The notes under the pieces were generated by a model. That model was not told the DNA's origin, made no database searches, and saw only the letters and a list, made by a program, of their open reading frames with translations. Below are positions 7,759-14,573 of a DNA stretch of 14,802 nucleotides, piece after piece (positions within the stretch are counted from its first letter, which is position 1; the number at the start of each line of letters is the position of its first letter). Origin of the DNA: an uncultured Collinsella sp. (GTDB lineage: Bacteria > Actinomycetota > Coriobacteriia > Coriobacteriales > Coriobacteriaceae); NCBI GenBank assembly GCA_900751755.1, contig CAADSP010000041.1, positions 1 through 14,802 of the forward strand, written 5' to 3'. The position numbers and the translations under genes were made by a program.

Positions 7759-7835
7759 CAACAAGTTGCGGTGAATTAGGGACTGAAAATGCTATCTAGC
7801 AGCAAAAACAGACACTATTTCACCGTAACTTGTTG
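7759..7835. repeat. 77-base imperfect palindrome at the block junction
   Basis: CAACAAGTTGCGGTGAA (7759-7775) pairs with TTCACCGTAACTTGTTG (7819-7835) over 17 positions with a single G-T pair. The next ten inner bases on each side agree at seven positions, and TGCT/AGCA closes an ATCT loop in the centre. The whole unit therefore folds as one long hairpin. It starts eight bases after the permease stop and ends where the transposase-like fragment begins. No T tract follows on either strand. It resembles a small palindromic repeat or MITE; a role as transcription barrier is possible. Confidence 0.8.
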
Positions 7836-7930
7836 AAGGGCTGCTTGCGCCAATTCCACGCGTCGTCCTCGAGCTTTTGGCGGATGACGGGCTTGTACGG
7901 GTCGAGCTTGCTCGGGGCGCTCCTCCTCGC
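7820..7930 (-). pseudogene. Short remnant resembling an IS21-family transposase (IstA)
   Basis: Read on the minus strand, about 30 codons give PSKLDPYKPVIRQKLEDD and then AWNWRKQ, before losing resemblance and stopping at TGA (7820-7822) inside the palindrome. A string of the type SKLDPYKPxI...LEEDxxxxRKQRHTA is typical of the linker before the catalytic domain in IstA proteins of IS21-type elements. Here the match ends after RKQ, near position 7840, where the palindrome begins. There is no start codon, DDE domain or istB partner. The upstream limit is uncertain (about 7930), as the reading becomes a low-complexity Arg/Ala/Pro stretch. The family is assigned from memory of the motif, not from a search. 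Confidence 0.45.
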
Positions 7931-7961
7931 GGGCGGGAGGGCACGCAGGCGCGGCGAGCGC

Positions 7962-8735
7962 CTAGCGCGCGAACTCCCGTAAGAGCGCGTCTTCCACTTC
8001 CCGAAGCGAAAGGGCCCCGTCTCCCTCGGCGGGACGGGCGACCACGATACAGCGCGCTCCCACGCCGCGCGCGGAGGCGATCTTCTCGGCCGTGCCGCCT
8101 ACGGTTCCCGAGTCCTTGGTCACAAGCCACCGGGCGCCCACCTGCCGAAGCATCGCCTCGTTGAGCTCGCGGGTGAAGGGCCCCTGCATGCCGATGACGT
8201 GCGACGGCGAAAACCCCGCGTCGATGCACTTCGTTATTGCACCGGGCAGCGGGAGCACACGCACGAAGAAGCGCTCCGCGAAATCGGCGACGCGCGTGTA
8301 GGGAGCAAGCTCCTTGCTCCCCGTCGTGAGAAGCGCGCGACCCGGGTTCTCGGAGAGAAAGCGCGCCGCGCAGGTGATCGACGCGACCGACACGACGCCT
8401 TTGGGCAGCGCCTCGACCGGACGCGCAAGGCGCAGGCATCGTGCACCCACGGCGAGCGAAGCAGCCCGGATGTTGCCGCTTGCGAGCGTAGCGAAGGGAT
8501 GCGTGGCATCGACGACGATGCACGCGCCGGAAAGCTCGCGCTCCATGTCGGCCTCGTCGAGCCTGCCCGCATGCACCTCGATGCCCGGAAGCTCGCCCAA
8601 AAGCTCACCTCCGTACTCGGTTGCCGCGTAGGCACGGGCGGGGATGCCCGCCCCGCTCGCCCATTCGCACAGAAGGCGGCCCTCGGTGGTGCCGGCGAAG
8701 ATGCGCAGCGCCGGCGCGGATGCGGGCGCCGTCAC
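7962..8735 (-). CDS. cobK: Precorrin-6A / cobalt-precorrin-6A reductase
   Basis: The enzyme (CobK, or CbiJ in the anaerobic route) uses NAD(P)H to reduce a double bond of the corrin macrocycle. It has 257 residues. Family motifs in order: RIFAGTTEGR (11-20, nucleotide-binding loop), VVDATHPFA (74-82), LLTTGSKEL (135-143), VIGMQGPFT (180-188) and LVTKDSGTVGG (204-214). The GTG start at 8735 overlaps the cbiC stop as GTGA, with AGGCGG six bases upstream. It is the last gene of the operon. No terminator with a T tract is visible after its stop, and an IS remnant and palindrome follow. The choice between CobK and CbiJ naming depends on when cobalt is inserted, which this window does not show. Confidence 0.95.
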   Translation of the reverse strand: MTAPASAPALRIFAGTTEGRLLCEWASGAGIPARAYAATEYGGELLGELPGIEVHAGRLDEADMERELSGACIVVDATHPFATLASGNIRAASLAVGARCLRLARPVEALPKGVVSVASITCAARFLSENPGRALLTTGSKELAPYTRVADFAERFFVRVLPLPGAITKCIDAGFSPSHVIGMQGPFTRELNEAMLRQVGARWLVTKDSGTVGGTAEKIASARGVGARCIVVARPAEGDGALSLREVEDALLREFAR

Positions 8736-9373
8736 TTCGGGCCGCCTGGGCGCGTGATCTGGTAGAGCAACGCGTTCATAATGGCGGCCGCCACGGTCGA
8801 ACCGCCCTTGCGACCCCTCGCGACGATGGCCGGCACGCGTCGCGCGAGTAGCTCCTCTTTCGCCTCGACCACGTTAACAAACCCGACCGGCACCCCAACG
8901 ACGAGCGCGGGCGCGATCTTCCCCGCGTCCATGAGCTCGGCGAGGCGCAGAAGTGCTGTGGGAGCGTTGCCGACGACCACGATGAGCGGGCCCTCGATGC
9001 CGCAAGCTTTGTCCATGCTCGCAACGGCGCGAGTCGTGCCCGCGGCGCGCGCAGCCGCGGCGACATCAGGGTCGGCCATGTAGCACACGGCCTTGCAGCC
9101 GAGCTTCGCGAGCGCGGGCTTGCTTATGCCTGCGAGCGCCATGTTCGTGTCGGTGAGCACCGTGGCCCCTGCGCGCAGTGCGTCGAGCGCACAGTGCGCG
9201 GCGTCATGGGTGAACACGAGGGAATCGGCGTACGAGAAGTCGGCAGTGGTGTGGATGACGCGCTTCACGACGGGCTCTTCGAGCGGCGGGAACGTGCGGC
9301 CGCCGAGCTCTTCGGTGATGATCTCGAAGCTGCGCCGCTCGATGTCGCCGGGCGCCATCTCCTTGGAATCCAT
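8732..9373 (-). CDS. cbiC: Precorrin-8X / cobalt-precorrin-8 methylmutase
   Basis: CbiC (CobH) moves the methyl group from C-11 to C-12 of the ring and so yields (hydrogeno)cobyrinic acid. It has 213 residues, the usual length. IERRSFEII (11-19) and VKRVIHTTADFSYA (36-49) are conserved; H41 corresponds to the catalytic histidine. Later come TDTNMALAGI, VVGNAPTAL (133-141) and the VVGVPVGFVNVVEAKE block with RGRKGGSTVAAAIMNALL (187-204). The ATG at 9373 directly follows the cobO stop codon with no gap. GGAG lies six bases upstream, and an earlier AAGGAG is 11 bases away. The next gene overlaps by four bases. Confidence 0.97.
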   Translation of the reverse strand: MDSKEMAPGDIERRSFEIITEELGGRTFPPLEEPVVKRVIHTTADFSYADSLVFTHDAAHCALDALRAGATVLTDTNMALAGISKPALAKLGCKAVCYMADPDVAAAARAAGTTRAVASMDKACGIEGPLIVVVGNAPTALLRLAELMDAGKIAPALVVGVPVGFVNVVEAKEELLARRVPAIVARGRKGGSTVAAAIMNALLYQITRPGGPK

Positions 9374-9889
9374 CTAGTACTCCACTCCTTCCCTTGCACA
9401 TATCCCCTGCTCGTAGGGGTGTTTCTCGCACCGCATCTCGGTTATGTAGTCGGCCTTCTCCACGATCTTGCGGGAAGGCGCGCGCCCGGTGAGCGCTACT
9501 TCGACGCCGCGCGCGGACATATCGAGCGCGCGGTCCACGAGCGCCTCGTCGACAAGCCCCTTCGAAAGCGCGTCGAGCGCCTCGTCGAGCACGAGCAGCC
9601 CCTCCTGCGCGCCCCAGAGCTCGGCGAGCGCGGAAGCGAGGTTCCCATCGTGCAGCTCGCACGTCGCGGCGAGTTCTTCCGACGTCATCGACCAGGTAAA
9701 CTTGTCCGACACCTTCCCCGCGAACACGGGAACGCCGAAATGCTCGGCGAGCAGGCGCGCCTCCCCGCTTTCGCCGTCTTTCAGGAACTGCACGACGACG
9801 ACACGGCGGCCTGCGGCGAGCATGCGAAGGGCGAGGCCCATCGCCGCCGTGGTCTTGCCTTTTCCGTCGCCATGATACACGTGGATCAT
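9374..9889 (-). CDS. cobO: Corrinoid adenosyltransferase (CobO/BtuR/CobA family)
   Basis: The enzyme transfers the 5'-deoxyadenosyl group of ATP to cob(I)alamin-type corrinoids, forming the Co-C bond. It has 171 residues, slightly shorter than E. coli BtuR. The ATP loop GDGKGKTTAAMGLALR is at residues 7-22. VVVVQFLKDG (34-43), LLVLDEALDALSKG (97-110) and VALTGRAPSRKIVEKADYITEM (in pieces, about 130-151) follow. The end KHPYEQGICAREGVEY is characteristic of the family. The ATG overlaps the cobQ stop (ATGA), and GAGGAGG stands four bases upstream. It may serve both new synthesis and salvage of incomplete corrinoids. Confidence 0.96.
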   Translation of the reverse strand: MIHVYHGDGKGKTTAAMGLALRMLAAGRRVVVVQFLKDGESGEARLLAEHFGVPVFAGKVSDKFTWSMTSEELAATCELHDGNLASALAELWGAQEGLLVLDEALDALSKGLVDEALVDRALDMSARGVEVALTGRAPSRKIVEKADYITEMRCEKHPYEQGICAREGVEY

Positions 9890-11385
9890 ACGCCCTCCTC
9901 GATAATGCGGTAGACATACTCCATGTCGAGCGCCCCGCGCACGACGTCGGCCAGGCGGTCGAACTCGCGCGCACGGTGATCGGCCGCGGACGCCGCGCCC
10001 GCAGCACCCACGACGCTCTCGGGCAGGCCGCGCATGCGCGCAAGCGAGCGCGCGAGGGCGAGCGCCACCCCCGGTTCGTCAAACAGGCCGTGGAGATAGG
10101 TTCCGAACACGTTTCCGCAGGCCGCGCCTTCTGGTTTGCCGCCAATCGTGCCCGCAGGAGCGCAGGAGACGGTCGTTTCGCCGTCGTGAATCTCGTACCC
10201 GCGAGCCGTCATGCCGTTCCACACCGAGAACGCGCCTTGGGCACCCGTGATGCGCAGCTCCGACTGGGCGAGGCGTTTTTCCTCCTTGAACACCGTACTT
10301 GCAGGGATGAGCCCGAGCCCGCGCGCGGTGCCAGCGCCTTCCCTGCCGTGCGGATCGGAAAGCTCGTCTCCCAAAAGCTGGTAGCCTCCGCATATGCCGA
10401 GCACCGGCGTGCCCGCGCCCGAAAGCGCGCGTACACAGGCTCCGATGCCGCTAGCCGCAAGCCAGCGCGCGTCGTCGAGCGTGGTCTTCGAGCCGGGGAG
10501 CACCACCAGGTCGGGTCGGCCCAGATCGGTCGTCGAGGAAACGTAGCGCACGCCCACGCCGGGAACGCGCGAAAGCGGGTCGAAGTCGGTGAAGTTCGAC
10601 AGATGTGGAAGGCGCACGACGGCGACGTCGATGACGCCGCGCGCCTCGCGGGCAGATAGGCGCGGCGCGAGCGAGTCCTCGTCGTCCAGGTCGAGCGTAA
10701 GATACGGCACGACCCCCACGACGGGAACCCCGCACATCTTCTCGAGCGGGGCCAAACCCGGGCGCAGGATTTCCACATCGCCGCGGAACTTGTTCACCAC
10801 AAGCCCCCGCAAAAGAGCGCGATCCTCGGGCGCAAAGAGTGCGACCGTGCCGTAGAGCTGGGCAAACACCCCGCCTGGGTCGATGTCGCCCGCGAGCAGC
10901 ACGGGGGAGGACACGGCGCGCGCGAGCCCCATGTTGACGATGTCGTTTTCGGCAAGGTTGATTTCGACGGGGCTGCCGGCGCCCTCGATGACGATGACGT
11001 CGTTTTCCTCCGCGAGCGAATCGAACGCCTCCAAAATCTGCGGCATGAACGCCTTCTTTCGCGCGAAGTAGTCCCTCGCAGCGAAGGCTCCCTGCGCCTT
11101 GCCGGCCACGATGAGCTGGCTTCGGTGGTCGCTTTCGGGCTTGAGCAGGATGGGGTTCATGCGCACGTCGGGCGCGATGCCGCATGCCTCGGCCTGCATG
11201 ATCTGGGCGCGCCCCATCTCGAGCCCGTCGGCCGTGACACCGCTGTTGAGCGCCATGTTCTGGCTCTTGAAGGGAGTCACGCGCAGGCCGTCCTGCGAAA
11301 GCACGCGGCACAGCCCCGCCGCAAGCAGGCTCTTCCCCGCGTTCGACATGGTGCCCTGGATCATGATGGGCTTCGCCCTACCCAC
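9886..11385 (-). CDS. cobQ: Cobyric acid synthase
   Basis: CobQ (CbiP) amidates four side chains of adenosylcobyrinic acid a,c-diamide with glutamine and ATP. I place the start at the GTG at 11385, because AGGAGGT (11394-11400) stands eight bases before it and conservation begins at once (AKPIMIQGTMSNAGKS). The open frame runs further upstream to 11523, but that part is antisense-like overlap with the previous gene. The product has 499 residues. The N-terminal synthetase domain carries PFKSQNMALNSGVT and VIEGAGSPVEINL (132-144). The class I glutaminase domain carries VLPGSKTTLDD, the nucleophile loop LGICGGYQLLG (C332) and TYLHGLF (H432). The start overlaps the aminotransferase stop by eight bases. 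Confidence 0.96.
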   Translation of the reverse strand: MGRAKPIMIQGTMSNAGKSLLAAGLCRVLSQDGLRVTPFKSQNMALNSGVTADGLEMGRAQIMQAEACGIAPDVRMNPILLKPESDHRSQLIVAGKAQGAFAARDYFARKKAFMPQILEAFDSLAEENDVIVIEGAGSPVEINLAENDIVNMGLARAVSSPVLLAGDIDPGGVFAQLYGTVALFAPEDRALLRGLVVNKFRGDVEILRPGLAPLEKMCGVPVVGVVPYLTLDLDDEDSLAPRLSAREARGVIDVAVVRLPHLSNFTDFDPLSRVPGVGVRYVSSTTDLGRPDLVVLPGSKTTLDDARWLAASGIGACVRALSGAGTPVLGICGGYQLLGDELSDPHGREGAGTARGLGLIPASTVFKEEKRLAQSELRITGAQGAFSVWNGMTARGYEIHDGETTVSCAPAGTIGGKPEGAACGNVFGTYLHGLFDEPGVALALARSLARMRGLPESVVGAAGAASAADHRAREFDRLADVVRGALDMEYVYRIIEEGV

Positions 11386-12601
11386 GAGTATCGACCTCCT
11401 TCGCCGAGCCCCGGCCATCTGCGCCCGCCATAGCGCCGCTGCAAGAAGCGCCGCCCCGTTCGTCGGGTTCGCCTTCGCCCGATGCGCCTTCCGCCCGAAG
11501 CGCGCGGCTGAACGCCATCGCAAGCCGAGCGTTCTCCTTGCGCGTGCGCACCGCGACGCGGCACCAGAAACGGGACAGTACCGAAAACGAGTCGCACGTG
11601 CGGACCAAAACGCCCTGATTGTACAGGCGCTCGGGGAAGTCTTTCGCCGGCGTGCGGACTAAAAGGAAGTTCGCATCCGACGGCACGACGGAAAGCCCGA
11701 GCGAGGAGAGCTCGTGGGAAAGCCACGCTCGCTCGCCCGCCAATACATCGCGCGTGCGTGAGACGTATTCGACGTCTTCCAGGGCGGCGATGCCCGCGGC
11801 CTCGGCGACCGAGGAGACGGGCCACGCCTGCCCCGCCCGGCGAATCCCCTCGATGAGTTGGGCGTTTCCACTGATCAGATATCCCAACCGCAACCCCGCC
11901 ATTCCGTAGAGCTTGGTGAACGCGGAGAGCACGGCCACATGGCGCGAACACGCGGCGCGTGCGGCCACGCTCCTTTCGCGGGCGTCGGGCGCGAATCCGA
12001 GGAAGCACTCATCCACGACGAGCAGCGCGCCCGCCTGCTCGCAGCGGCAAGCCGCGGCATCGATCACGCGGGGGTCGACGAGGCGCCCCGTCGGGTTGTT
12101 CGGATTGCAGAGGTACGCCACGTCTCCCGGCCCCTCGATCGCGTGGGCGAAGGAGGCGGGCACGTCGAAGTCGTCCGCTTCGGAGAGCGGGAACTCCTGC
12201 ACGCATGCGCCGTAGTACGATGCCGCCTCCGCATATTCAGAGAACGTCGGCGCGCACACGACGAGGCGTTTCGGGCGCACCGCCGCGGCGAGCCGCCAGA
12301 TGATATCGGACGCGCCCGCGCCGCAGACGATAGTATCTTCGGGAATGCCCTGGGCGCGCGCTAGAGCGCGAACGAGGGCAAGACTTTCCCTATCGGGGTA
12401 GGCGTCGATTCGAGAAAGCGCCTTGCAAGCTGCGGCGACGGCGCGCGGCGAAGGGCCTGCCGGATTCACGTTCACCGAGAAGTCAATGAGGTCGGAGGCG
12501 CCCCCTTCGCAACCGATGCCGAGCGATTGCGCGCTGCCCCCATGCGTACGGGCGCGCAGGATTCCCCCGGCAGCCCGGGACGCAGCGTGGTCTTCCCTCA
12601 T
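11378..12601 (-). CDS. cobD: PLP aminotransferase-fold enzyme, probable L-threonine-O-3-phosphate decarboxylase
   Basis: In cobalamin operons this protein (CobD of Salmonella) decarboxylates threonine phosphate to aminopropanol phosphate, which CbiB attaches to cobyric acid. From the ATG at 12601, which overlaps the cbiB stop (ATGA), it has 407 residues. Type I PLP-fold marks are VNVNPAGPSP (43-52), GAGASDIIWRLA (94-105), LCNPNNPTGRL (164-174), VVDECFLGF (195-203) and SAFTKLYGMAGLRLGYL (226-242) with K230 as the PLP lysine. RFWCRVAVRT near 344-353 holds the usual C-terminal arginine. The last 37 residues or so are a Gly/Ala/Glu-rich tail outside the fold. Histidinol-phosphate aminotransferases are close relatives; the operon context favours CobD. 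Confidence 0.9.
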   Translation of the reverse strand: MREDHAASRAAGGILRARTHGGSAQSLGIGCEGGASDLIDFSVNVNPAGPSPRAVAAACKALSRIDAYPDRESLALVRALARAQGIPEDTIVCGAGASDIIWRLAAAVRPKRLVVCAPTFSEYAEAASYYGACVQEFPLSEADDFDVPASFAHAIEGPGDVAYLCNPNNPTGRLVDPRVIDAAACRCEQAGALLVVDECFLGFAPDARERSVAARAACSRHVAVLSAFTKLYGMAGLRLGYLISGNAQLIEGIRRAGQAWPVSSVAEAAGIAALEDVEYVSRTRDVLAGERAWLSHELSSLGLSVVPSDANFLLVRTPAKDFPERLYNQGVLVRTCDSFSVLSRFWCRVAVRTRKENARLAMAFSRALRAEGASGEGEPDERGGASCSGAMAGADGRGSAKEVDTRG

Positions 12602-13572
12602 GCCATCGCCCCCACGGCGAGCACGACCGCCGCGCGCGCGGCGCCGAACAAGACGAGCGCGCATACGGACGCGGCGAGCATGAGCCTTGTCGCCCGGGCG
12701 ATGTCGCCCCACTCGATTTCGCGGGACGCGTCGCCTATCGTCGGTTTCTCAACGAGCTTGCCGAAATACACCGCGGGTCCCGCCAGGCTCAGCCCGAGCG
12801 CGCCCGCGCACGCTGACTCGGTCTGCGCCGCGTTGGGGCTCGCATGGCGACGCCTGTCGCGGCGCCAGATGCGCGCCGCCCCGCGCGCGTCGAGCCCAAC
12901 AATCGGGCACACGGCGATCATAAGCAGGGCCGATAAGCGCGAGGGAATCCAGTTCACCGCATCGTCGAGGCGCGCCGAGGCGCAGCCGAAGTCGATGTAG
13001 CGCGCGTTTTTGTAGCCCACCATGCTGTCGAGCGTGTTCACAGCCTTGTACGCCATGCCCAAGGGCGCACCCCCGATCATAAGGTAAAAAAGCGGCGCGA
13101 TGACGCCGTCGCTCGCGTTCTCCGCCACCGTTTCCACGGCGGCGCGCGCAACGCCCTGCTCGTCGAGAACAGACGTGTCGCGTCCCACGATGAGCCCGAC
13201 TGTTTCGCGCGCCGCGACAAGGCCGCCCTTCGAGAACGCGCGGGCCACGGCCAGGCTCTGGCGGCGCAGCTCGCATGCCGCAAGAATCTGATAGCTCGCC
13301 CATGCCTCGGCCACGAAGCGCAAGCCGGGGTGAACCATGCCGCAAAGATGCAGGATTCCCCAGGTCAAAAGCCCACACGCAAGCGGAAGCGCCACGGCGA
13401 GCACAAGCCCTGCGGCACGCGTGCCCGCGGACGTTTGCGGGAATGCGCCCCGCAGGCGGCCTTCAGCCCATGTGATCGCGTGCCCCATGGCGACGACGGG
13501 ATGGGGAAGCCAGCGCGGGTCGCCGAAGGCAAGGTCGGCCGCGAACCCGGCGGCGACGGCAAGAATCGTCAT
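12598..13572 (-). CDS. cbiB: Adenosylcobinamide-phosphate synthase
   Basis: CbiB (called CobD in the aerobic pathway nomenclature) joins the aminopropanol arm to adenosylcobyric acid at the membrane. The start is the ATG at 13572, giving 324 residues; a GTG one codon earlier is possible, and the longer open frame to 13851 is overlap with the gene before. Family motifs are FGDPRWLPHPVVAMG (16-30), VGRDTSVLDE (129-138), ETVAENASDGVIAPLFY (147-163), NTLDSMVGYKN (179-189), DDAVNWIPSRLSA (203-215) and HASPNAAQTESA (243-254). Hydrophobic segments near 55-75, 155-172, 212-226 and 295-318 fit a polytopic membrane protein. The ATG overlaps the preceding stop by one base (TGATG). Confidence 0.96.
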   Translation of the reverse strand: MTILAVAAGFAADLAFGDPRWLPHPVVAMGHAITWAEGRLRGAFPQTSAGTRAAGLVLAVALPLACGLLTWGILHLCGMVHPGLRFVAEAWASYQILAACELRRQSLAVARAFSKGGLVAARETVGLIVGRDTSVLDEQGVARAAVETVAENASDGVIAPLFYLMIGGAPLGMAYKAVNTLDSMVGYKNARYIDFGCASARLDDAVNWIPSRLSALLMIAVCPIVGLDARGAARIWRRDRRRHASPNAAQTESACAGALGLSLAGPAVYFGKLVEKPTIGDASREIEWGDIARATRLMLAASVCALVLFGAARAAVVLAVGAMA

Positions 13573-14573
13573 CACCGGGCATCGCCCCCCGAAGCGGGGC
13601 GAACGTCGCGAAGGCAGCGCCCATCCCAGGTGGCGGTCCATGCGCCGCCCGGCTCGGTATGCACGTCGAAGTATCCCATTTTCGGGACAGCTAGTTCGGA
13701 GAGCAGCGCTTTCACGGTACCCGCGTGTACGACGAAGACGGCGCGCCCACTCCCCTGGGCGCGCTCCGATTCGCACGCCCCCCGAAACGCCGCGACGACG
13801 CGGCGGGTGAAATCGCTCTTGCCCTCGCCATGCGGGCAGCGCGTCTCGCACCAGGAGTCTACCCAGGCGCGGTAGCGCACATCCTCTTTAAGCTCGGCGG
13901 CGCTTCGCCCCTCGAAGTCACCGAAATCCATCTCGCGCAGACCGGGGCACGCCATAAGCTCCGCGTTCGGGAAGAGGATGCGCGCCGTCTGGTCGGTGCG
14001 GGCCATGCCGCTCGTGATAACACGGAACACGTCACGATCGCACGCGAGGTCGCGCAAAGCGCGCTCGCCCGCGCTCGACAGGGACTCGTCGGTGCCCGCC
14101 CCGCTGTAGCGATGGTCTTCCGTGCCCGCCGTGGCACCATGGCGCACGAAGACGACTTCCAAAGGCGCGCCCGCGCCCTGCGTCCCTCGAGGCGCATCGG
14201 CAAGGTTTCCTTTGATGACCTGGGGAATCCCGCACGTCATGCGCACGACGACGTCGGCGCGCGAAGCGAGCGCGCATCCCAGGCGCCCCGCGCGCTCGCG
14301 CCATTGGGCGTCTTCCACACGCATGGGAACGACCCCCGAGCCGACCAAGGGCAGAATCACTGCGTCGAAGCCGATCAGCCGCTCGAGCGCCCGGTCAGCG
14401 TCAAGCGCGCGTACGAGTTCCTCAGCACGGTACGCGACACGGCCGGTAAAAGCCGCGGGCACGCCGCCCTCCGCAAGCTGCGCCGCGTCGACGAAATCGT
14501 CCGCCGCGAACCCGAGCTTTTCGCGCACGAAGGTCCTCTTCCCCGAATGCGCGCCACCTACCACGAGCATCAT
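13572..14573 (-). CDS. cobU: Short CobU-like domain fused to a CobC-type histidine phosphatase
   Basis: The protein has 333 residues from the ATG at 14573, which overlaps the cobS stop; an ATG three bases later is an alternative. Residues 1-122 resemble a shortened CobU (adenosylcobinamide kinase / guanylyltransferase): GGAHSGKRT (6-14) replaces the P-loop GGARSGKS, and VGSGVVP (77-83) with GRLGCALASRADVVVRMTCG (96-115) matches the CobU C-terminal part. The middle of CobU, with its HRxxRP-type region and the GMP-linked histidine, is missing. Residues 138-333 are a phosphoglycerate-mutase-like phosphatase: VFVRHGAT (H145), TSGMARTDQTA, LREMDFGDFEG (212-222) and VVHAG (H283). CobC removes the 5'-phosphate at the end of nucleotide-loop assembly. 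The phosphatase domain is secure; the activity of the short domain is uncertain. Confidence 0.85.
   Translation of the reverse strand: MMLVVGGAHSGKRTFVREKLGFAADDFVDAAQLAEGGVPAAFTGRVAYRAEELVRALDADRALERLIGFDAVILPLVGSGVVPMRVEDAQWRERAGRLGCALASRADVVVRMTCGIPQVIKGNLADAPRGTQGAGAPLEVVFVRHGATAGTEDHRYSGAGTDESLSSAGERALRDLACDRDVFRVITSGMARTDQTARILFPNAELMACPGLREMDFGDFEGRSAAELKEDVRYRAWVDSWCETRCPHGEGKSDFTRRVVAAFRGACESERAQGSGRAVFVVHAGTVKALLSELAVPKMGYFDVHTEPGGAWTATWDGRCLRDVRPASGGDAR

Noticed and set aside
9204..11311. Long Arg- and Ala-rich frames on the minus strand in other phases (for example 9204-10145 and 10451-11311).
   Set aside because: They overlap cbiC, cobO and cobQ, which have intact catalytic motifs. 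The Arg-rich composition is typical of out-of-frame reading in GC-rich DNA.
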